A DNA stretch of 8,064 nucleotides from Candidatus Thorarchaeota archaeon (lineage in GTDB: Archaea > Asgardarchaeota > Thorarchaeia > Thorarchaeales > Thorarchaeaceae), in NCBI GenBank assembly GCA_011365025.1, contig RDOF01000036.1:19632-27695 (forward strand), given 5' to 3'. Below the pieces are notes generated by a model, which was not told where the DNA came from, did not search any database, and worked only from the letters and a program-made list of their open reading frames with translations. Positions within the stretch are counted from its first letter, which is position 1, and every line of letters begins with the position of its first letter. The position numbers and the translations under genes are program-made. This document shows, piece after piece, positions 6,659 to 8,064 of the stretch.

Positions 6659-6668
6659 TTAAAATATC
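6659..6668 (-). promoter_or_regulatory. promoter element GATATTTTAA of regulator B
   Basis: GATATTTTAA on the minus strand ends 27 bases before the GGAGG site and 40 bases before CTG 6618. It matches the element upstream of the paralog A in 9 of 10 positions (GATATYTTAA) at nearly the same distance from the gene. A TATA box here would start transcription close to 6635, giving a short leader that includes the ribosome binding site. It sits in the 75-base gap after the stop of A, so B and the ATPase may be transcribed separately from A. Confidence 0.55.
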
Positions 6669-6693
6669 TGCCTTGAATCGCATGAGATGTTTT

Positions 6694-7593
6694 TTAGCTA
6701 GTGGCGAGCCCTCTCACCTCAACAAACTCCCACTCCACCTCATCTCCAAGTTTCCGCAAAACCTCATAGAGCCGCTCCGATGTAACTCCGAGTTTCTCGC
6801 TAATCTCTGCCATTGCACGGCTTCCTGTGCAAAGGGATACTGCTCTGGTTAGAAGCTGGTAGTCCTTTCTGGGCAATCCAATTAAATCAAGAAAGGCATC
6901 AAATCTGGCGTCCGCCTTGCCAATTCTGGGACACATCTTTGATATCTTCATTATTCCCCAAATTGCCAAATATTCAACTACATCTAGAACCTCTTCTTCC
7001 TCGATGCCAAGCTGCTCACTTATCTCGTAAATAGGCGTTCTTCCATCTATTGCAGCAAGCACCCTTGTACCATTATTCCCAAAGTCGCGATGAAACTCAT
7101 CAATGAGCCCTCCCGAGTCACTGGCCAGCCTAAATGCACCCTCTTTAATCGTTGGAACTACGAAGGCGCTGAGACTGGAGGTAATTACCAATATCCCCTC
7201 GTAGAATGAGAAAGCTCTCTCAACCTCTTCCCGGAATTCCGCATATGCTTCCTCCGTGGGCAGTTCCAGTTCCATGTGTTGCTGGTATTCTGCATGAAAC
7301 TTGCGGCTGAGATCTCGTAGTACTGCACGTAGCACATTAGAGGGCGCCTCAGTATCTACGAGAAGAATAAGCAGGGCTCCAGTTTCTCCCTGTTCATACA
7401 ACAACTCCGAGCCTTCAAAGGAGAGGCTTTGTACTGTCTTCTCCCCAAATTCCGATGCAAAGGATGTTATTGCGGCCAGAAATCCAGACAGGAGTTCATC
7501 TAATTTTCGAGAGTCATCTTGTGAGTAGTGGAATATCGGAACACCGCCTGGGAGAAGCACCATAAACTCGTGCACCTTTAATTGTCCAGCCAT
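6694..7593 (-). CDS. regulator A: longin/roadblock-like domain with tandem winged helices
   Basis: A 299-residue paralog of regulator B. The N-terminal domain (about 6-130) opens with VHEFMVLLPGGVPIFHY and an RKLDELLSGFLAAI helix, then a strand pair and a helix (APSNVLRAVLRDLSRKFHAEY begins near 83), in the pattern of longin/roadblock-type domains seen in many archaeal proteins of unknown role. A connecting region (about 131-172) follows. Then come two winged-helix-like units: RVLAAIDGRTPIYEISEQLG and onward (about 177-218), and DYQLLTRAVSLCTGSRAMAE and onward (244-290). Between them, CPRIGKADARFDAFLDLIGL matches YPKLGEKDKRFAAFLEVVGI in B. It lacks B's second roadblock-like segment. The ATG at 7593 has AGGTGA (7607 to 7602) 8 bases upstream. 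It is the first of three genes running towards the ATPase and diverges from a membrane protein gene. Function unknown; a sensory or GTPase/ATPase-linked regulator is likely from the architecture. Confidence 0.88.
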   Translation of the reverse strand: MAGQLKVHEFMVLLPGGVPIFHYSQDDSRKLDELLSGFLAAITSFASEFGEKTVQSLSFEGSELLYEQGETGALLILLVDTEAPSNVLRAVLRDLSRKFHAEYQQHMELELPTEEAYAEFREEVERAFSFYEGILVITSSLSAFVVPTIKEGAFRLASDSGGLIDEFHRDFGNNGTRVLAAIDGRTPIYEISEQLGIEEEEVLDVVEYLAIWGIMKISKMCPRIGKADARFDAFLDLIGLPRKDYQLLTRAVSLCTGSRAMAEISEKLGVTSERLYEVLRKLGDEVEWEFVEVRGLATS

Positions 7594-7601
7594 TCCTCAA
7601 C

Positions 7602-7607
7602 TCACCT
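7602..7607 (-). promoter_or_regulatory. ribosome binding site of regulator A
   Basis: AGGTGA (7607 to 7602) lies 8 bases before ATG 7593, the same spacing as GGAGG before CTG 6618 in the paralog B. This makes it a useful reference for placing the start of B. Confidence 0.65.
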
Positions 7608-7635
7608 TCAAAAGGATGCACTTTTCATTGTCACT

Positions 7636-7645
7636 TTAAGATATC
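7636..7645 (-). promoter_or_regulatory. promoter element GATATCTTAA of regulator A, possibly bidirectional
   Basis: GATATCTTAA on the minus strand ends 28 bases before the AGGTGA site and 42 bases before ATG 7593, matching the layout upstream of B. On the plus strand the same bases read TTTAAGATATC, which also resembles a TATA box and could serve the divergent membrane protein gene at 7701 with a leader of about 35 bases. The rest of the 107-base intergenic stretch has no clear feature. Confidence 0.5.
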
Positions 7646-7700
7646 GTGTCTAGCCACTTCTTTTTTCAGAACATTTGGAGTACAGTGGCGAAACTGTCTT

Positions 7701-8064
7701 ATGAGGACGCGATTCGCAATTGGGCGTCTGTTTACAGATGGTGAGGAGATGCTAGAATACAGAGAATTTCCGAAACGGACAGCAGCCAATTACCTGGTTT
7801 ATTCACCATTCATGGCGTACTGCATCTATGTAATCAGCAGTCTTTCGAAAGGCACCTTCGCCTCAACAATTACAGTCGACAACGCTCTTTATCTTGGCCT
7901 CGGATTTGGACTCGCGTCAATCACGCTTCTGATAATAGGGCAGATTATAGATAGAACACGCCTTGTGCCATACCTGTTGATTGCAGGAGCCTTGTTACCA
8001 ACACTCATGGGTTTCTACCGGTATTTTGCAGTCGCCATGGGTACTATCACACCTGATATCGAAT
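7701..8064 (+). CDS. multi-pass membrane protein, MFS-transporter-like, N-terminal part only
   Basis: The first 121 codons of a gene that leaves the window at the right edge. After a polar N-terminus there are three hydrophobic segments: about 30-49 (NYLVYSPFMAYCIYVISSLS), 62-84 and 88-113. The loop GQIIDRTRLVP (80-90) after the second segment resembles motif A of the major facilitator superfamily (GxxxDRxGR), which lies between helices 2 and 3 in that family. The match is partial and only the first helices are visible, so the family call is tentative. ATG 7701 is the first start after an upstream region without another start in frame, and lacks a clear ribosome binding site. ATG 7749 (residue 17) has GGTGAGG (7740-7746) very close upstream and is an alternative. 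It is divergent from regulator A and may share its promoter region, which suggests possible control by A. Confidence 0.7.
   Translation, partial: MRTRFAIGRLFTDGEEMLEYREFPKRTAANYLVYSPFMAYCIYVISSLSKGTFASTITVDNALYLGLGFGLASITLLIIGQIIDRTRLVPYLLIAGALLPTLMGFYRYFAVAMGTITPDIE

Noticed and set aside
1..8064. tRNA or rRNA genes, CRISPR arrays, insertion sequences or long direct repeats
   Set aside because: I looked for them on both strands and saw no cloverleaf pattern, regular repeat-spacer array, transposase motif or terminal inverted repeats.

Overview
The window looks like accessory or lineage-specific DNA from an archaeon. The signs are archaeal TATA-like promoters instead of -35/-10 boxes, GGTGA/GGAGG-type ribosome binding sites, a tungsten-type aldehyde ferredoxin oxidoreductase, and two long proteins that combine a longin/roadblock-like N-terminus with tandem winged helices. 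That last architecture is one I associate with Asgard archaea (Thorarchaeia-like) and neighbouring lineages. The lineage is inference; no rRNA or other marker gene is present.

Layout. (1) Positions 1-2226, minus strand: a large 676-residue membrane protein with about 18-19 transmembrane segments, followed 27 bases downstream by the start of an alpha/beta hydrolase that leaves the window at its left edge. (2) Positions 2284-4568, plus strand, divergent from region 1: a small conserved-looking protein, then a complete aldehyde ferredoxin oxidoreductase with its 4Fe-4S and pterin motifs, then an unlisted 53-residue protein with one C-terminal membrane segment. These sit 35 and 14 bases apart and look like one operon. 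(3) Positions 4580-7645, minus strand, convergent with region 2 (11 bases between stops): two paralogous longin/roadblock-like plus winged-helix proteins (A, 299 aa; B, about 427 aa) and a MinD/ParA-type ATPase that directly abuts the end of B. (4) From 7701 to the right edge, plus strand: the first 121 codons of a multi-pass, transporter-like membrane protein, divergent from protein A.

The most interesting part is region 3. A and B have near-identical upstream arrangements: a shared GATATYTTAA element, then 27-28 bases, a strong Shine-Dalgarno sequence, 8 bases and the start. For B, this geometry together with alignment to A places the start at a CTG codon (6618) and not at the TTG (6576) that a gene caller would take. 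The ATPase has Arg in place of the signature Lys of the deviant Walker A motif. I propose that A, B and the ATPase form one regulatory module: a P-loop switch working with small-molecule- or GTPase-sensing longin/roadblock regulators that carry DNA-binding-like helices. That function is inference from architecture and context. In region 2, the oxidoreductase probably oxidises aldehydes to acids with ferredoxin as acceptor; its two small neighbours are of unknown function.
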